Assembly: GCA_001695595.3 (NCBI GenBank)
Contig: MBPM02000108.1
Span: 62,001 to 126,000 of the forward strand
Source: Plasmopara viticola
Lineage: Eukaryota > Oomycota > Peronosporomycetes > Peronosporales > Peronosporaceae
Direction: 5' to 3'
Length of the DNA stretch: 64,000 nt
Within the stretch, counting starts at the first letter, position 1, and each line of letters opens with the position of its first letter. This document shows, in pieces, positions 61,496 through 64,000 of the stretch. Below the pieces are notes generated by a model, which worked only from the letters and a program-made list of their open reading frames with translations, was not told the origin of the DNA and made no database searches. Both the position numbers and the translations under genes were made by a program.

Positions 61496-64000
61496 CCACG
61501 CCGCACTTCGTTTAAATAGATGACGATTGTAAAATTTACTACAAGATTATAAAAAAGCTAGAGATGGATTCATACCGTCATTGAAGTATTGGCAGGATTA
61601 CTGGCCAAATCCCAGCCCGAAGGACCCCTAACTTTTAGCAAATTCTACATGGGTTTTCGTGTCCTGACGAGTTGCAGAGAAGCGTTTGGTCATCCAGCGC
61701 GCACAGCTGGACGGCGAGAGAATTTACGTCAGCTGACGTCTTGGCTTCCCCACGTGGACAGATCCGGCTTTGACCAAAGCATTGTTCATATCTCCCTATT
61801 CGCGTGCTCGATCACTGAGATTCGATACGGTCAGACCCACTTTCTGCTGCTTTATCTGCAGCAAGACGGACAACACTTACAATTTGCTCTCTATCCCAAA
61901 GTAAGATATTCTTTCCGTCAACTCCTTTGAAGGTCTTAGCGTTCGCTGTGCGTGACTTCTGACTCCTGGGGCATCTGTATGAGGCGCCGGTCTCATTGCA
62001 GTGAAGTAATTCGTCCTTTTCTGTCGTAGGCATCTATACAGGAAATGTACTTCCAGGCGCTCATTGATCGCTCCGGGTTCTTGTGTAATAAAAATGCTAA
62101 GCCCTCAAGCAAGACTGACAGCTTCTTAGTCTTGCGTGACCTGAGGCAAGTGAGAAAAGTGCTCCATCCTTCCTGAAATTTTCTCTCGAGGACTCAAAAC
62201 TAGATGGACTACGATAACTACCGATTTAAGCGGGACAGCCGTAACTATTATTTCAAACAAAGCATGACTTCGCCTTTCTGACCTTTGCTTCATGTTAAGA
62301 ATCAATTTGAGACACATCTCGCTATCTGCCTGACGTTAAAGGCTCTTATGGATCTAAATACAAAGACCTTATTAAGCCCTCACTCTTCGAACGTGAACCG
62401 ATTTTTCTTCAGCATTATCAATATATAGGGTAATATTCCGCAATTACTAACTACTTTTTTAACCGACCTAATTGCATTAAACAGTGGTCGTTAGACCATG
62501 TACAGCTTTTTGTTCGCACTTAGTCCTAAGTACAGCTTTCTCATGGTGAGTGAATGCCAAATCTGATATTGAATCAAGCAGGAGCTCTATTTTTTGCAGC
62601 ATACACATTTTTTTGATTTTGTGATTAAGTTTGTCTTCACGACCTAGACAGTTGGCCTTCATAGCCATTTTATCGCTTTTAAGAACAAATTTATCGGTAA
62701 AGAATGTTTGGACGATCTCCCGTATCTTAGGGAATCACTTGACTTGGGTCACACAACGTGGTAGTACCTCTAGCTAGTGTGACACTCACTGGTTTCGTGT
62801 AGCCCCAAACTTTTAACCGAAACATGCTCTCTTGGAGTTTGGGAGCGTCGGCCAAGAACAAAACAAATCGGGCTAAAGAAAAGTCACGAGCAAAGCGTTT
62901 TATCAAAAAAGTATAGAATTAAAAAATGACATTACGATAGTCATGAAAAAACGTAGATGTCTGACGTCTATCGAATCTGTTTGTGACGTTCAGACCAGGT
63001 AAAGCAATCAGCAAAATCAACGGCCGACTTGATAATTAAAATACAAATCCACGATCAATGGTTGGCGAGATTAGAAGCCTATCGACTTCGCGAGGAAATG
63101 GATCCAAAGAATTAATCGATGAATAATTTGGCATTTTTACTAGATCGTCTGAGTACGTCATCATGTTACGTTAATACCATTTCAGTGTAATCGACCTCAT
63201 GATATAAGCAGATGAATAAGCCATAGTCGCTAGTCCGGTTACCTAATGTGCTCTCGATATCCTCGAGTATTGTGAAGGTTCGATCATATCGATATTTTTC
63301 TACGCTATATCGGATGTGTACTCAGCTACGATCCACGTATCAGATCCTCCATGTTCTACTGATGCTTTAGATCATATCAGGTTCCCTCACATGTTGGACC
63401 ATCCAGTCAGACCAGCAGAATTTCAGTGCACGATCAGGTGGTAATGTGATACGGTCAATCAAATTTCTTTTCCTCGAAATCTGACTTGCACTCACTTCAG
63501 GAGAGGCGTCAGGATGATCAGCCTTTTCACAGAGATCATAGAATTTAGCAGAATCGAGAAATTGAATTTAAAAATAAGTTTTAATGAAGACGAATTCACT
63601 TTGAGCATCACAGGAAGCCGGTGCTGAATGGTAAAAAGTGCCCCCCCATGTGCTACGTATATAGCGAGTTGCGTCAGCCCGAAGCTAAGTTTAACGTAAT
63701 CGCTTATGACCAACTCCAAAAATAGTCAAGCATTTGAAAAGAAGTTTACGAGAGGCAAATAACTATAAACTGCCAATTTATTCTACCTGGCGCACCAACT
63801 TGTGATTCCCACACGGTGCGAGCTTCCTTCCTACGAAGACTTAACCAATCTAACCAGCATTTCAAGTCGAGGGGTGTAATTGGCCCAAATTACGGGTAGG
63901 ATTAATAATCCTAGAATTGCTTCGCTGGGGGGGTAAATTTTAGATTATTATGTGGATGTGGATGTAAAATGTTTCCATCGTAGCGCATGGTTTATGGTCT
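61496..64000. other. Gene-poor terminal region
   Basis: No gene is recognised. The plus open frame 61589-61930 has no known domain. The dispersed short repeat lies at 62749-62798. The last kilobase is AT-rich and featureless to the eye. Confidence 0.35.
62749..62798. repeat. Dispersed short repeat, copy C
   Basis: It links the two other copies: positions 62749-62782 match 22781-22814, and 62772-62798 match 8732-8758. The outer GTCACAC and inner GTGTGAC are inverted to each other. Confidence 0.45.

Noticed and set aside
1..64000. RxLR or Crinkler effector genes
   Set aside because: I looked for a signal peptide followed by RxLR-EER, and for LxLFLAK, in the open frames and saw none that were convincing.

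Overview
The window looks like a nuclear contig from an oomycete, most likely a downy mildew. Compact genes with 63-83 nt introns are separated by long, AT-rich, gene-poor stretches full of decayed transposable elements. The gene set fits this reading: a lysyl-type secreted serine protease, an Eyes-absent phosphatase, a linker histone, bacterial-type dihydrodipicolinate synthase with introns, and a broken flagellar WD-repeat gene. Loss of the flagellar gene would suit a lineage without swimming spores, but that is inference from one locus. There are no operons, no CRISPR arrays, and no rRNA or tRNA genes that I could see.

Layout. 1-3.4 kb: a SINE-like retroposon sits about 190 bp before a PP2C phosphatase gene, which is tail-to-tail with CIAO2B/MIP18, a cytosolic Fe-S targeting factor whose second intron appears to be GC-AG. 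3.4-13.4 kb: gene-poor. It holds a CFAP57-like flagellar gene relic, a hAT/DUF659 transposase relic, a second SINE copy and a 100-bp satellite of about 4.5 units. 15.8-17.2 kb: an intact EYA-type HAD phosphatase. 17-27.5 kb: no gene recognised. 27.5-30.1 kb: a secreted serine protease and histone H1, both on the minus strand. 30-46 kb: gene-poor, with a decayed MULE transposase carrying a SWIM-type finger. 46-50.4 kb: a nearly complete but dead Ty1/copia element with about 145-bp LTRs and a 5-bp target duplication. 51.9-55.2 kb: an unknown single-pass membrane protein, tail-to-tail with the four-exon DapA gene. 55.6 kb: a third SINE copy. 56-64 kb: gene-poor, with a retroelement ORF1 fragment carrying a CCHC knuckle.

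The genes are ordinary housekeeping and signalling genes that do not form an obvious joint pathway. I did not find a convincing undescribed multi-gene system. The most useful new observations are the SINE family with clear target-site duplications, two copies lying head-to-head with genes; the flagellar gene relic; and the GC-AG intron in CIAO2B. Several track-style open frames begin at TTG or GTG, so starts for PP2C, EYA, histone H1 and DapA were moved to the first supportable ATG.
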